Below the pieces are notes generated by a model that made no database searches, was not told the origin of the DNA, and was given only the letters and a program-made list of their open reading frames with translations. A DNA stretch of 64,000 nucleotides from Pseudomonas sp. PICF141 (GTDB lineage: Bacteria > Pseudomonadota > Gammaproteobacteria > Pseudomonadales > Pseudomonadaceae): assembly GCF_002286815.1 (NCBI RefSeq), contig NZ_MUNM01000063.1, positions 80,205 to 144,204 of the forward strand, in the 5' to 3' direction. Below are positions 1 through 9,302 of the stretch, piece after piece (positions within the stretch are counted from its first letter, which is position 1; the number at the start of each line of letters is the position of its first letter). A program made the position numbers and the translations under genes.

Positions 1-64
1 GCAGACGCCATGGAATTCGTAAACTTTAGGCAGGACGCCTGATTCCATTTCACTGTGGGGACAC

Positions 65-1165
65 ATGCAGACACTCAAGGTCGATCTAGGCGAGCGCAGC
101 TACCCGATTCATATTGGCGAAGGTTTGTTGGATCAGCCTGAGCTACTGGCCCCGCATATCCGCGGGCGGCAGGTGGCGATCATCTCCAATGAGACCGTGG
201 CGCCGCTCTACCTGGAGCGTCTGACCCGCAGCCTCGCGCAGTTCTCGGTGATTTCGGTGGTGCTGCCCGACGGCGAAGCCTTCAAGACCTGGGAAACCCT
301 GCAACTGATTTTCGACGGCCTGCTGAGCGCACGGCACGATCGCCGCACCACGATAATCGCCCTGGGTGGCGGCGTGATTGGCGACATGGCCGGATTTGCG
401 GCGGCCTGCTACCAGCGTGGCGTCGATTTCATCCAGATACCCACCACGTTGTTGTCCCAAGTCGATTCTTCGGTGGGCGGCAAGACCGGGATCAATCACC
501 CGCTGGGCAAGAACATGGTCGGCGCCTTCTATCAGCCCAACGTGGTACTGATCGATACCGCCACTCTCAATACTCTGCCGCCCCGCGAACTGTCTGCCGG
601 GTTGGCGGAAGTCATCAAATACGGGCTGATCTGCGACGAGCCATTCCTGACCTGGCTCGAAGAGAACGTCGATCGCCTGCGAGCGCTGGACCAGACTGCC
701 CTGACTTACGCCATCGAACGCTCCTGCGCGGCCAAGGCTGCGGTGGTCGGTGCCGACGAAAAAGAGACGGGCGTACGCGCCACGTTGAACCTGGGCCATA
801 CCTTCGGCCACGCGATCGAAACTCACATGGGCTATGGTGTCTGGCTTCATGGTGAGGCAGTCGCTGCTGGCACCGTAATGGCTTTGGAAATGTCCGCGCG
901 CCTGGGCTGGATCAGCGAACAGGAGCGTGATCGCGGTATTCGTCTGTTCCAGCGGGCCGGCCTGCCGGTCATCCCGCCGCAAGAGATGAGCGAAGCCGAT
1001 TTTCTCGAACACATGGCGATTGACAAGAAAGTGATCGACGGTCGTTTGCGCCTGGTGCTGCTGCGCCACATGGGCGAAGCGGTGGTGACCGACGATTATC
1101 CGAAAGAGGTTTTACAGGCCACGCTGGGAGCGGATTACCGCGCCCTGGCTCAGCTTAAAGGTTAA
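65..1165 (+). CDS. aroB: 3-dehydroquinate synthase
   Basis: Second enzyme of the shikimate pathway: cyclises DAHP to 3-dehydroquinate in the cytoplasm using NAD+ and a divalent metal. The 366-residue length is normal for AroB. Visible family signatures are the nucleotide-binding stretch GGGVIGDMAGF (about residues 100-110), PTTLLSQVDSSVGGKTGIN (about 126-144) and the metal-ligand region NLGHTFGHAIE (about 242-252). The ATG at 65 follows GGGGAC. Only 10 nt separate it from the downstream SPOR-domain ATPase gene, so the two are probably co-transcribed, as in other pseudomonads. No lesion seen. Confidence 0.97.
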   Translation: MQTLKVDLGERSYPIHIGEGLLDQPELLAPHIRGRQVAIISNETVAPLYLERLTRSLAQFSVISVVLPDGEAFKTWETLQLIFDGLLSARHDRRTTIIALGGGVIGDMAGFAAACYQRGVDFIQIPTTLLSQVDSSVGGKTGINHPLGKNMVGAFYQPNVVLIDTATLNTLPPRELSAGLAEVIKYGLICDEPFLTWLEENVDRLRALDQTALTYAIERSCAAKAAVVGADEKETGVRATLNLGHTFGHAIETHMGYGVWLHGEAVAAGTVMALEMSARLGWISEQERDRGIRLFQRAGLPVIPPQEMSEADFLEHMAIDKKVIDGRLRLVLLRHMGEAVVTDDYPKEVLQATLGADYRALAQLKG

Positions 1166-1175
1166 TAAGATTCCG

Positions 1176-2780
1176 ATGACTAGTTTGCATGCCGACGAGG
1201 CTTTCCTCGGCCATTACCAGTTAAGTCATGACCCTTTCGCACCACGGGTACCTGGCTTCAAATTTTTCCCGGCCCAGCGCAAACCGGTGCTGGGGCAACT
1301 GCATCATCTGGCCCGTTACAGCCAGTTGCTGCTGGTGGTTACCGGCCCTCAAGGCAGCGGCAAAACCCTGTTGCGTCAGGCCCTGGTGGCCAGCACCAAC
1401 AAACAGTCAGTGCAGAGCGTGGTGGTTTCCGCCCGTGGTGCCGGCGATGCAGCGGGTGTGCTGCATCAGGTGGCTCAGACGCTGAATGTCGAACAGGCCG
1501 AAATCGGCGCCATCCTCGCGCAGGTGGTACAGCTTGCCCTCACGGGGCAGGAAGTCTATTTGCTGGTGGATGATGCCGAGCAACTCGATGAATCCGCGCT
1601 GGAAGCCTTGCTGGCTTTGGCCGCGGGTGCACCGGAGGGTCGCCCCCACGTGTTCCTGTTCGGCGAGTCCTCGCTGATCGCCCAGCTTGATGCGCTGAGC
1701 CTTGAGGAAGAGCGTTTCCACGTCATCGAATTGCAGCCTTACACCGAGGAAGAAACCCGCGAATATCTGGATCAGCGTCTTGAGGGCGCTGGCCGTGGTA
1801 TCGAACTTTTCACCGCGGATCAGATCTCTGATATTCACGAAAGCTCCGACGGTTGGCCTGGCAATATCAATCAGGTCGCCCGCGATGCAATGATCGAAGC
1901 CATGATTGCCAGCCGCTCAGCGGTGAAGCGTCCAAGTATGGGGTTCAACATGCCGAAGAAACACGTATTGGCGATTTCCGCCGTAGTCGTGGTCGCGGTA
2001 GCCGCCGCCTGGTTGATGCCGGGTCGCAGCAAAGCACCGACCACCGGCGCGCCTGCCAATGAGCAGGCGCAACTGCCATTGGGCCAGGGCGCGCCACAAC
2101 CTGACAGCAGTGGCGCTCCCGCCGTAGAGTTCGCCGGTAATTCACAACCGATGCCATTGCCTTTGGTCGGCAATTCGCAGCCGGTGATGCGTGGTCCGCT
2201 GGCCGAAGCGGCCGGTGGTATCACCGAAGGCGACGACGGTGTGCCGGTTGAAGGTTCCAGCGCTACGCCGCCGACCGTGACCACGACTGCACCGCCTGCG
2301 GGCATCCAGCCAGGCCCGGCGCCAACCCCGGCGCCGACTCCAATACCGGCCCCCAAGCCGGCGCCTGCGCCGACTCAGGTCGCTGCAGCCAAGCCAGCGC
2401 CTGCACCTGTTGCCAAACCGGCTCCAGCGCCCGCCAAGCCGGCTGTGGCCGTCAAACCTGCCGAGAAGCCAGTCACCGTGGCCAAGGCCGCCGGTGGCAG
2501 CTGGTACGCCGGCCAGGCGCCGGGTAACTACGTGGTGCAGATCCTTGGCACCAGCTCCGAATCGGCCGCGCAAAGCTTCGTCAAGGAGCAGGGCGGTGAG
2601 TACCGTTATTTCAAGAAAGTACTCAACGGCAAGCCGCTTTATGTCATCACCTACGGTAGCTTCGCCAACCGCGATGCAGCCGTTACCGCCATCAAGGCCT
2701 TGCCAGCGAAGGTTCAGGCTGGTAAACCTTGGCCTCGCACTGTCGCCAGCGTCCAACAGGAACTGGCAACAACTCGCTGA
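1176..2780 (+). CDS. DamX-like AAA ATPase with SPOR domain
   Basis: A 534-residue membrane-anchored protein. Residues about 15-250 are an ExeA-like AAA ATPase with Walker A TGPQGSGKT (56-64) and Walker B YLLVDDAE (128-135). One transmembrane helix lies at about 264-281. A long Pro/Ala/Lys-rich linker follows, and a C-terminal SPOR domain spans about 453-525 (starting GNYVVQIL). SPOR domains bind denuded septal peptidoglycan, so a role at the division site is inferred, as for DamX. The position between aroB and gltB matches the conserved Pseudomonas order. The ATPase half is larger than in E. coli DamX, so the exact role may differ. Confidence 0.88.
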   Translation: MTSLHADEAFLGHYQLSHDPFAPRVPGFKFFPAQRKPVLGQLHHLARYSQLLLVVTGPQGSGKTLLRQALVASTNKQSVQSVVVSARGAGDAAGVLHQVAQTLNVEQAEIGAILAQVVQLALTGQEVYLLVDDAEQLDESALEALLALAAGAPEGRPHVFLFGESSLIAQLDALSLEEERFHVIELQPYTEEETREYLDQRLEGAGRGIELFTADQISDIHESSDGWPGNINQVARDAMIEAMIASRSAVKRPSMGFNMPKKHVLAISAVVVVAVAAAWLMPGRSKAPTTGAPANEQAQLPLGQGAPQPDSSGAPAVEFAGNSQPMPLPLVGNSQPVMRGPLAEAAGGITEGDDGVPVEGSSATPPTVTTTAPPAGIQPGPAPTPAPTPIPAPKPAPAPTQVAAAKPAPAPVAKPAPAPAKPAVAVKPAEKPVTVAKAAGGSWYAGQAPGNYVVQILGTSSESAAQSFVKEQGGEYRYFKKVLNGKPLYVITYGSFANRDAAVTAIKALPAKVQAGKPWPRTVASVQQELATTR

Positions 2781-3130
2781 AGATTCGGCGGCCTTACCCA
2801 GGCCGCCTCTCCAAGCACCTCAAAATTTCTACACGTGCATGCCGCCTCTACAGGTCGCGTGCCTTGTGGTGTCTGCGTCATAGTGGTCTTTGAGTCGGTG
2901 CGGTCAAAATTAAAAAAGTTTTGACTAGCACAGCATATCGCTTTAAACCTTTCACAAATGCGACATGGATTTGCGACAGTTCGTCGTCAAATTTGTGAGC
3001 CTCTGTGTCGGTGTGTACAATGACCTCCCTTTTGCCCCCGCAAAGCTGGCGTACGTTCGGCGTGGATGGTAACTGGCTGAATTGAAAAGAAATTTGCCTC
3101 GATAAGAGGCAGCCTGGTGAGAAAGTGTCT
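2781..3130 (+). promoter_or_regulatory. gltB upstream region with candidate promoters
   Basis: A 350-nt gene-free stretch upstream of gltB. Two sigma70-like candidates can be read. One is TTGACT (2921-2926) with an A/T-rich -10 near 2943-2949. The other is TTGTGA (2993-2998) spaced 17 nt from TACAAT (3016-3021). The second sits about 110 nt before the gltB start. Nothing else recognisable; neither promoter is proven. Confidence 0.4.
2787..2807 (+). terminator. weak hairpin after the SPOR-ATPase gene
   Basis: GGCGGCC (2787-2793), a 7-nt loop, then GGCCGCC (2801-2807), starting 6 nt after the stop codon. It is a perfect 7-bp GC stem but no T-run follows, so intrinsic termination is uncertain. 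Confidence 0.4.
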
Positions 3131-6100
3131 ATGAAAGCAGGTCTGTACCAACCAGATGAATTCAAGGATAACTGCGGTTTCGGCCTGATAGCCCATATGC
3201 AGGGCGAGCCCAGTCATACCCTTTTGCAAACGGCCATCGAGGCCCTGACCTGCATGACCCACCGCGGTGGGATCAACGCCGACGGCAAGACCGGTGACGG
3301 TTGCGGTCTGCTGATTCAAAAGCCGGATCTATTCCTGCGTGCGATCGCCCAGGAAACCTTCGGCGTCGAACTGCCCAAGCAATATGCGGTGGGCATGGTC
3401 TTCTTCAACCAGGACCCGGTGAAAGCCGAAGCCGCTCGCGAGAACATGAACCGCGAGATCCTCGCCGAAGGCCTGACCCTGGTCGGCTGGCGCAAAGTGC
3501 CAATCGACACCAGCGTCCTCGGCCGCCTGGCCCTCGAGCGCCTGCCGCAGATCGAACAAGTTTTCATCGCCGGTGAAGGCCTGAGCGATCAGGACATGGC
3601 GATCAAGCTGTTCAGCGCCCGTCGTCGTTCGTCCGTGGCCAACGCCGCCGACGTCGATCACTACATCTGCAGCTTTTCCCACAAGACCATCATTTATAAA
3701 GGCCTGATGATGCCGGCGGACCTGACCGCCTTCTATCCAGACCTCAGCGACCAGCGCCTGCAAACCGCAATCTGCGTGTTCCACCAGCGCTTCTCCACCA
3801 ATACCTTGCCGAAATGGCCGCTGGCTCAGCCGTTCCGCTTCCTCGCCCACAACGGCGAGATCAACACCATCACCGGCAACCGCAACTGGGCTCAGGCCCG
3901 TCGCACCAAGTTCACCAACGATCTGATGGATCTGGAAGAACTCGGCCCGCTGGTGAACCGAGTCGGGTCCGACTCCTCCAGCATGGACAACATGCTCGAG
4001 TTGATGGTCACCGGTGGCATCGACCTGTTCCGTGGCGTGCGGATGATCATTCCGCCTGCGTGGCAGAACGTCGAAACCATGGACCCGGATCTGCGTGCAT
4101 TCTACGAATACAACTCGATGCACATGGAACCGTGGGACGGCCCGGCCGGCGTGGTAATGACCGATGGTCGTTACGCGGTGTGCCTGCTCGACCGTAACGG
4201 TTTGCGTCCGGCGCGTTGGGTCACCACCAAGAACGGCTTCATTACCCTGGCCTCGGAAATCGGTGTCTGGAACTACCAGCCTGAAGACGTGATTGCCAAG
4301 GGCCGTGTCGGTCCGGGCCAGATCTTTGCCGTGGACACTGAAACCGGTCAGATCCTCGACACCGATGCCATCGACAACCGTTTGAAGTCCCGTCACCCGT
4401 ACAAGCAATGGCTGCGCAAGAATGCCCTGCGCATCCAGGCGACCATGGAAGACAACGACCATGGTTCGGCGTTCTACGACGTCGATCAGCTCAAGCAGTA
4501 CATGAAGATGTATCAGGTGACGTTCGAGGAGCGCGACCAGGTACTGCGTCCGCTTGGCGAGCAAGGCTACGAAGCCGTCGGCTCGATGGGCGACGATACG
4601 CCGATGGCCGTGCTGTCCCAGCGCGTGCGTACGCCGTACGACTATTTCCGTCAGCAGTTCGCGCAGGTCACCAACCCGCCGATCGACCCGCTGCGTGAAG
4701 CCATCGTCATGTCGCTGGAAATCTGCCTCGGTGCCGAGCGCAACATTTTCCAGGAGTCGCCGGAACACGCCTCACGCGTGATTCTCAGCTCGCCGGTCAT
4801 TTCCCCGGCCAAGTGGCGCTCGCTGATGAACCTCGATCGTCCGGGCTTCGAACGTCAGGTCATCGACCTCAACTACGACGAGAGCGTCGGCCTCGAAGCC
4901 GCGGTGCGCAATGTTGCCGATCAGGCTGAAGAAGCCGTTCGCGCCGGTCGCACCCAGATCGTGCTGAGTGACCGTCACATCGCTCCGGGCAAGTTGCCGA
5001 TCCACGCTTCGCTCGCTACCGGCGCGGTGCATCACCGCCTGACCGAAAAGGGCCTGCGTTGCGACTCCAACATTCTGGTGGAAACCGCGACCGCTCGCGA
5101 TCCGCATCATTTCGCGGTGCTGATCGGTTTCGGCGCCTCGGCGGTCTATCCGTTCCTGGCCTACGAAGTGCTGGGTGACCTGATCCGCACCGGCGAAGTG
5201 CTGGGCGACCTCTATGAGGTGTTCAAGAACTACCGTAAAGGCATCACCAAAGGTCTGCTGAAGATCCTGTCGAAGATGGGCATCTCCACCATCGCGTCCT
5301 ATCGCGGTGCGCAACTGTTCGAGGCGATCGGCCTGTCCGAAGAAGTCTGCGACCTGAGCTTCCGTGGTGTGCCAAGCCGCATCAAGGGCGCGCGTTTCGT
5401 CGACATCGAGGCCGAGCAGAAAGCTTTGGCGGCCGAAGCCTGGAGCCCGCGCAAGCCGATCCAGCAAGGCGGTCTGCTGAAGTTCGTCCATGGTGGCGAA
5501 TATCACGCCTACAACCCGGACGTGGTCAGCACCCTGCAAGCCGCTGTGCAGCAGGGCGATTACAGCAAGTTCAAGGAATACACGGCGCTGGTGGACAACC
5601 GTCCGGTGTCGATGATCCGTGATCTGCTCAAGCTCAAAACCCTGGACACGCCACTGGACATCAGCGAGATCGAACCGCTGGAATCGGTGCTCAAGCGCTT
5701 CGACTCCGCGGGCATCTCTTTGGGCGCATTGTCGCCGGAAGCCCACGAAGCCCTGGCCGAAGCCATGAACCGCCTCGGTGCGCGTTCCAACTCCGGCGAA
5801 GGCGGCGAAGACCCGGCGCGCTACGGCACTATCAAGAGCTCGAAAATCAAGCAGGTCGCCACGGGTCGTTTCGGTGTCACCCCGGAATACCTGGTCAACG
5901 CTGAAGTGCTGCAGATCAAAGTCGCCCAAGGCGCCAAGCCCGGCGAAGGTGGTCAACTGCCGGGCGGCAAGGTCAACGGTCTGATCGCCAAGCTGCGTTA
6001 CGCAGTGCCGGGCGTGACTCTGATTTCGCCACCGCCGCACCATGACATCTATTCGATCGAAGACTTGTCGCAGCTGATTTTCGACCTGAAACAAGTCAAC

Positions 6101-7576
6101 CCGAAAGCGCTGGTCTCGGTGAAGCTGGTTGCAGAAGCCGGCGTCGGCACCATCGCTGCCGGTGTGGCCAAGGCCTACGCGGACTTGATCACCATCTCCG
6201 GCTACGACGGCGGCACCGGTGCATCGCCACTGACCTCGATCAAATACGCGGGCGCACCGTGGGAGCTCGGCCTGGCCGAAACCCACCAGACCCTGCGCGG
6301 TAACGACCTGCGCGGCAAGGTCCGAGTGCAGACCGACGGCGGCCTGAAAACCGGCCTCGATGTGGTCAAGGCTGCCATTCTCGGTGCTGAAAGCTTCGGT
6401 TTCGGTACTGCGCCAATGATCGCCCTGGGCTGCAAATACCTGCGTATTTGCCACTTGAACAACTGCGCCACCGGCGTCGCGACTCAAAACGAGAAGCTGC
6501 GCAAGGATCACTACATCGGTACCGTCGACATGGTGGTGAACTTCTTCACCTACGTCGCCGAAGAAACCCGTGAGTGGCTGGCCAAGCTGGGTGTGCGCTC
6601 CCTCGAAGAGCTGATCGGCCGTACCGATCTGCTGGAAATCCTTGAAGGCCAGACCACCAAGCAACACCACCTGGACCTGACCCCGTTACTGGGTAGCGAT
6701 CACATCCCGGCAGACAAGCCTCAGTTCTGCCAGGTCGACCGCAACCCGCCGTTCGATAAAGGTTTGCTGGCGGAGAAAATGGTCGACCTGGCCACTTCGG
6801 CCATCAACGACATGAGTGGCGCCGATTTCGCCCTGGATATCTGCAACTGCGACCGTTCTATCGGCGCGCGAATCTCCGGTGAAATTGCTCGCAAGCATGG
6901 CAACCAGGGCATGGCCAACGCGCCGATCACCTTCCGTTTCAAAGGCACGGCGGGTCAGAGCTTCGGTGTGTGGAACGCCGGCGGTCTGAACATGTACCTG
7001 GAAGGCGACGCCAACGATTATGTCGGCAAAGGCATGACCGGCGGCAAACTGGTCATCGTTCCGCCCAAAGGCAGCCTCTACAAGACTCAGGACAGCGCCA
7101 TTATCGGCAACACCTGCCTGTATGGCGCCACCGGGGGCAAGCTGTTCGCTGCCGGTACCGCGGGCGAGCGTTTCGCGGTGCGTAACTCCGGTGCTCACAC
7201 CGTCGTGGAGGGCACTGGCGATCACTGCTGCGAGTACATGACCGGTGGTTTCGTCTGCGTGTTGGGCAAGACCGGTTACAACTTCGGCTCCGGCATGACC
7301 GGCGGTTTCGCCTACGTGCTCGACCAGGACAACACCTTCGTTGACCGGGTCAACCACGAACTGGTGGAAATCCAGCGGATCAGCGGTGAGGCGATGGAAG
7401 CCTATCGCAGCCACTTGCAACGCGTGCTGAACGAATACGTCGAGGAAACCGACAGCGAGTGGGGTCGTAACCTCGCTGAAAACCTCGATGACTATTTGCG
7501 TCGTTTCTGGCTCGTCAAACCTAAGGCGGCGAGCCTCAAAACGTTGCTCTCCAGTACTCGTGCCAGTCCGCAGTAA
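3131..7576 (+). CDS. gltB: glutamate synthase (NADPH) large subunit
   Basis: Catalytic subunit of GOGAT: transfers glutamine amide nitrogen to 2-oxoglutarate. It is 1481 residues from the ATG at 3131. An in-frame GTG lies at 3125, but GGTGA (3116-3120) is better spaced from the ATG. The class II amidotransferase nucleophile is the Cys of DNCGFG (residue 15 from this ATG), so a short propeptide is expected to be removed. The FMN/glutamate synthase domain is central (GGEDPARYG, EGGQLPGGKV). The 3Fe-4S cysteines appear in CKYLRICHLNNCATG. The C-terminal GXGXG beta-helix domain has repeated GG-rich turns. Partner GltD follows after a repeat-filled 126-nt gap. Confidence 0.97.
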   Translation: MKAGLYQPDEFKDNCGFGLIAHMQGEPSHTLLQTAIEALTCMTHRGGINADGKTGDGCGLLIQKPDLFLRAIAQETFGVELPKQYAVGMVFFNQDPVKAEAARENMNREILAEGLTLVGWRKVPIDTSVLGRLALERLPQIEQVFIAGEGLSDQDMAIKLFSARRRSSVANAADVDHYICSFSHKTIIYKGLMMPADLTAFYPDLSDQRLQTAICVFHQRFSTNTLPKWPLAQPFRFLAHNGEINTITGNRNWAQARRTKFTNDLMDLEELGPLVNRVGSDSSSMDNMLELMVTGGIDLFRGVRMIIPPAWQNVETMDPDLRAFYEYNSMHMEPWDGPAGVVMTDGRYAVCLLDRNGLRPARWVTTKNGFITLASEIGVWNYQPEDVIAKGRVGPGQIFAVDTETGQILDTDAIDNRLKSRHPYKQWLRKNALRIQATMEDNDHGSAFYDVDQLKQYMKMYQVTFEERDQVLRPLGEQGYEAVGSMGDDTPMAVLSQRVRTPYDYFRQQFAQVTNPPIDPLREAIVMSLEICLGAERNIFQESPEHASRVILSSPVISPAKWRSLMNLDRPGFERQVIDLNYDESVGLEAAVRNVADQAEEAVRAGRTQIVLSDRHIAPGKLPIHASLATGAVHHRLTEKGLRCDSNILVETATARDPHHFAVLIGFGASAVYPFLAYEVLGDLIRTGEVLGDLYEVFKNYRKGITKGLLKILSKMGISTIASYRGAQLFEAIGLSEEVCDLSFRGVPSRIKGARFVDIEAEQKALAAEAWSPRKPIQQGGLLKFVHGGEYHAYNPDVVSTLQAAVQQGDYSKFKEYTALVDNRPVSMIRDLLKLKTLDTPLDISEIEPLESVLKRFDSAGISLGALSPEAHEALAEAMNRLGARSNSGEGGEDPARYGTIKSSKIKQVATGRFGVTPEYLVNAEVLQIKVAQGAKPGEGGQLPGGKVNGLIAKLRYAVPGVTLISPPPHHDIYSIEDLSQLIFDLKQVNPKALVSVKLVAEAGVGTIAAGVAKAYADLITISGYDGGTGASPLTSIKYAGAPWELGLAETHQTLRGNDLRGKVRVQTDGGLKTGLDVVKAAILGAESFGFGTAPMIALGCKYLRICHLNNCATGVATQNEKLRKDHYIGTVDMVVNFFTYVAEETREWLAKLGVRSLEELIGRTDLLEILEGQTTKQHHLDLTPLLGSDHIPADKPQFCQVDRNPPFDKGLLAEKMVDLATSAINDMSGADFALDICNCDRSIGARISGEIARKHGNQGMANAPITFRFKGTAGQSFGVWNAGGLNMYLEGDANDYVGKGMTGGKLVIVPPKGSLYKTQDSAIIGNTCLYGATGGKLFAAGTAGERFAVRNSGAHTVVEGTGDHCCEYMTGGFVCVLGKTGYNFGSGMTGGFAYVLDQDNTFVDRVNHELVEIQRISGEAMEAYRSHLQRVLNEYVEETDSEWGRNLAENLDDYLRRFWLVKPKAASLKTLLSSTRASPQ

Positions 7577-7581
7577 CGACG

Positions 7582-7682
7582 CAGCTGCAAGTCGCAAGCT
7601 TCAAGCGGCAAGCTCAATGCAGTGCGCGGCGTACCGGATTAATGTGATTTTCTTGCAGCTTGAAGCTTGTAGCTTGAAGCTG
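7582..7682. repeat. inverted CAAGCTnCAAG-type repeat between gltB and gltD
   Basis: Left arm 7583-7615 is built of near-copies of GCAAGCTTCAAG and the right arm 7653-7682 is their reverse complement (CTTGCAGCTTGAAGCTTG and onward). The unit is short and internally repeated (AAGCTnC). A related copy lies at 9129-9197 on the other side of gltD. It looks like a small Pseudomonas intergenic palindromic element, and it could fold in the gltBD transcript. Confidence 0.75.
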
Positions 7683-7702
7683 TCGTGTAAGAGGTTTTGA
7701 AG

Positions 7703-9121
7703 ATGGGCGAACGTCTCAACAACGACTTCCAATTCATCGATGTCGGGCGCAAGGATCCGAAGAAGAAACTGTTGCGTCAACGCAAGAAAGAGTTCGTGGA
7801 AATCTACGAGCCGTTCAAACCCCAGCAGTCGGCTGATCAAGCCCACCGCTGCCTGGGTTGCGGTAACCCGTATTGCGAATGGAAGTGCCCGGTGCACAAT
7901 TTCATTCCCAACTGGCTGAAACTGGTGGCCGAGGGCAACATCCTGCAGGCCGCCGAGCTGTCGCACCAGACCAACACCCTGCCGGAAGTCTGCGGCCGGG
8001 TATGTCCTCAGGATCGTTTGTGCGAGGGTGCCTGCACCCTCAACGACGGTTTTGGTGCGGTGACCATCGGCTCGGTCGAGAAGTACATCACCGACACCGC
8101 GTTCGCCATGGGCTGGCGCCCGGACATGTCCAAGGTCAAACCGACCGGCAAGCGTGTCGCGGTAATCGGCGCGGGCCCAGCCGGCCTGGGTTGTGCCGAC
8201 GTGCTGGTACGTGGCGGTGTGACTCCTGTGGTGTTCGACAAGAACCCGGAAATCGGCGGTCTGCTGACCTTCGGCATCCCCGAGTTCAAGCTGGAAAAGA
8301 CCGTGTTGAGCAATCGCCGCGAAGTCTTCACCGGCATGGGCATCGAGTTCCGCCTGAACACCGAAATCGGCAAGGACGTGACCATCGAGCAACTGCTCGA
8401 AGAATACGATGCCGTGTTCATGGGCATGGGCACCTACACCTACATGAAGGGCGGTTTTGCCGGTGAGGACCTGCCAGGCGTGTATGACGCGCTGGACTTC
8501 CTGATCGCCAACGTCAACCGCAACCTGGGCTTTGAAAAGTCGCCGGAAGATTTCGTCGACATGAAAGGCAAGAAGGTTGTGGTACTGGGCGGTGGCGACA
8601 CGGCGATGGACTGCAACCGTACTTCGATTCGCCAGGGCGCCAAATCGGTGACCTGTGCCTATCGTCGCGACGAGGCGAACATGCCGGGCTCGCGCAAAGA
8701 GGTGAAGAACGCCAAGGAAGAAGGCGTGAAATTCCTCTACAACCGCCAGCCGATCGCGATCGTCGGAGAAGACCGCGTCGAAGGCGTGAAAGTGGTCGAG
8801 ACCCGTCTCGGCGAACCGGACGCCCGTGGCCGTCGCAGCCCCGAGCCGATCCCGGGTTCCGAGGAGATCATCCCGGCCGATGCCGTGGTCATCGCCTTCG
8901 GTTTCCGTCCAAGCCCGGCGTCGTGGTTCGAGCAGTTCGACATCCAGACCGACAGCCAGGGCCGCGTCGTGGCTCCGGAACAAGGCCAGTACAAACACCA
9001 GACCAGCAACCCGAAAATCTTCGCCGGTGGCGACATGGTGCGCGGTTCCGACCTGGTGGTAACGGCGATCTTCGAAGGCCGCAATGCGGCTGAAGGGATC
9101 CTGGATTACCTGGGGGTCTGA
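7703..9121 (+). CDS. gltD: glutamate synthase (NADPH) small subunit
   Basis: Electron-input subunit of GOGAT: oxidises NADPH and passes electrons through FAD and Fe-S clusters to GltB. It is 472 residues from the ATG at 7703, which is preceded by AAGAGG (7689-7694); an in-frame TTG at 7697 is less likely. N-terminal cysteine clusters CLGCGNPYC and CGRVCPQDRLCEGAC ligate 4Fe-4S centres. The FAD-binding GxGxxG is VIGAGPAGLG (about residues 152-161) and the NADPH-binding one is VLGGGDTAMD (about 294-303). Intact, and typical of beta-subunit GltD. Confidence 0.96.
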   Translation: MGERLNNDFQFIDVGRKDPKKKLLRQRKKEFVEIYEPFKPQQSADQAHRCLGCGNPYCEWKCPVHNFIPNWLKLVAEGNILQAAELSHQTNTLPEVCGRVCPQDRLCEGACTLNDGFGAVTIGSVEKYITDTAFAMGWRPDMSKVKPTGKRVAVIGAGPAGLGCADVLVRGGVTPVVFDKNPEIGGLLTFGIPEFKLEKTVLSNRREVFTGMGIEFRLNTEIGKDVTIEQLLEEYDAVFMGMGTYTYMKGGFAGEDLPGVYDALDFLIANVNRNLGFEKSPEDFVDMKGKKVVVLGGGDTAMDCNRTSIRQGAKSVTCAYRRDEANMPGSRKEVKNAKEEGVKFLYNRQPIAIVGEDRVEGVKVVETRLGEPDARGRRSPEPIPGSEEIIPADAVVIAFGFRPSPASWFEQFDIQTDSQGRVVAPEQGQYKHQTSNPKIFAGGDMVRGSDLVVTAIFEGRNAAEGILDYLGV

Positions 9122-9128
9122 AGACCCC

Positions 9129-9197
9129 AGCTTCAAGCTACAAGTTGCAAGCTACAAGCCACGGCGCTTGCGGCTTGTAGCTTGAAACTTGCAGCTG
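9129..9197. repeat. inverted CAAGCTnCAAG-type repeat between gltD and hemE
   Basis: The left arm AGCTTCAAGCTACAAG begins at 9129 and the right arm CTTGTAGCTTGAAACTTG lies at about 9174-9191. It is the same family as the element at 7582-7682. It begins 7 nt after the gltD stop, so it may act as a transcript-end hairpin, although no clear T-run follows. Confidence 0.75.
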
Positions 9198-9302
9198 CTC
9201 CCCCTGCGACCAATTGACCCGATAGACAAAAGGAGCGGCTCTTGCCGTGCCTTTTGCCTCGCGCTCTGAGAAAATGCCCGCACTTTTTTTCCGGATGCCG
9301 AC

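Noticed and set aside
1..64. 3' end of aroK upstream of aroB
   Set aside because: Only 64 nt are visible and no readable C-terminal signature; likely intergenic.
3329..4768. 479-codon minus-strand open frame opposite gltB
   Set aside because: It is a GC-rich antisense shadow: composition mirrors the codon pattern of gltB, there is no recognisable domain, and gltB on the other strand is certain.
4772..6670. 632-codon minus-strand open frame opposite gltB
   Set aside because: Same reason; low-complexity His/Gln/Arg/Asp composition typical of antisense reading of high-GC genes.
7601..9136. 511-codon minus-strand open frame opposite gltD
   Set aside because: Antisense shadow that also reads through the intergenic repeat; gltD is certain.
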